DNA from: an uncultured Bacillota bacterium
GTDB taxonomy: Bacteria; Bacillota; Clostridia; Peptostreptococcales; Anaerovoracaceae
Length of the DNA stretch: 6,651 nt
Direction: 5' to 3'
Assembly (NCBI GenBank): GCA_946541435.1
Contig: CAMNJK010000087.1
Location: 1 to 6,651 of the forward strand
A program made the translations under genes and the position numbers. Under the pieces are notes generated by a model. The model did not search any database, had not been told where the DNA came from, and worked only from the letters and a program-made list of their open reading frames with translations. Positions 6,582-6,651 of this stretch are shown here, in pieces. How positions within the stretch are numbered: position 1 is the first letter of the stretch; each line of letters starts with the position of its first letter.

Positions 6582-6651
6582 CTGCCGCTCCTTCCCGCAT
6601 GACCTGAAGGTCTTCCTCGGAAATCAGTACTTTTCTGGGTTTGCTGCCTTC
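6568..6651 (-). CDS. C-terminal end of FtsK/SpoIIIE-family DNA translocase (5' part outside window)
   Basis: On the minus strand, 27 codons are open from the window edge and end at TGA (6570-6568). They begin EGSKPRKVLISEEDLQVM. The EGSKPR-x-VLI segment is the conserved end of the FtsK/SpoIIIE gamma (winged-helix) domain, which recognises chromosome-orienting DNA sequences and usually lies close to the C-terminus. FtsK/SpoIIIE is a membrane-anchored ATPase that pumps chromosomal DNA through the division or sporulation septum. The stop lies 14 bases inside rimO in another frame, so the two genes are almost certainly co-transcribed and probably translationally linked. The neighbour order ftsK/spoIIIE - rimO - pgsA - cinA, familiar in Firmicutes, supports the assignment. 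Only the tail is visible, so FtsK cannot be told from SpoIIIE and integrity upstream is unknown. Confidence 0.85.
   Translation of the reverse strand, partial: EGSKPRKVLISEEDLQVMREGAADVEE

Noticed and set aside
4884..6602. Long open frame (about 570 codons) on the plus strand, opposite pgsA and rimO
   Set aside because: It is antisense to two intact housekeeping genes and spans their intergenic gap. Its His-, Pro- and Gly-rich composition is typical of reverse-strand translation of GC-rich genes.

Overview
The window comes from a GC-rich Bacillota (Firmicutes) chromosome, most likely a clostridial-type gut or rumen bacterium. This is inferred from the gene order ftsK/spoIIIE - rimO - pgsA - cinA on the minus strand, which is typical of that phylum, from strong GGAGG-type ribosome binding sites, and from a LicD-family surface-glycan gene next door. 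No species can be named from the sequence alone.

Layout. Bases 2-3292 (plus strand) hold the end of a surface-polysaccharide-type gene pair. First comes the 3' part of a protein with a charged coiled coil and a basic, hydrophobic C-terminus. After 36 bases comes a very large (950 aa) LicD-family protein. Bases 3293-3398 are a short convergent intergenic region with a clear intrinsic terminator that probably serves both sides. Bases 3399-6651 (minus strand) hold a tightly packed housekeeping operon, read from the right edge: the last 27 codons of an FtsK/SpoIIIE DNA translocase, rimO (ribosomal protein S12 methylthiotransferase), pgsA (phosphatidylglycerophosphate synthase) and cinA (NMN deamidase / competence-damage protein). 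FtsK overlaps RimO by 14 bases, and PgsA overlaps CinA by 4 bases (GTGA).

How the genes work together. The minus-strand genes are a conserved co-transcribed neighbourhood covering chromosome translocation, ribosome modification, phospholipid synthesis and pyridine nucleotide recycling, rather than one pathway. In many Firmicutes recA follows cinA. Here cinA is followed by a terminator and a convergent glycan locus, so the conserved block ends at cinA. The plus-strand pair probably decorates a cell-surface polysaccharide or teichoic acid.

The most notable item is the LicD protein. It appears to be an internal duplication of a [LicD nucleotidyltransferase domain + helical tail] unit. The first copy keeps the catalytic aspartates, while the second has lost them. 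No mobile elements, CRISPR arrays, tRNA or rRNA genes were seen, and nothing here amounts to a clearly new multi-gene system.
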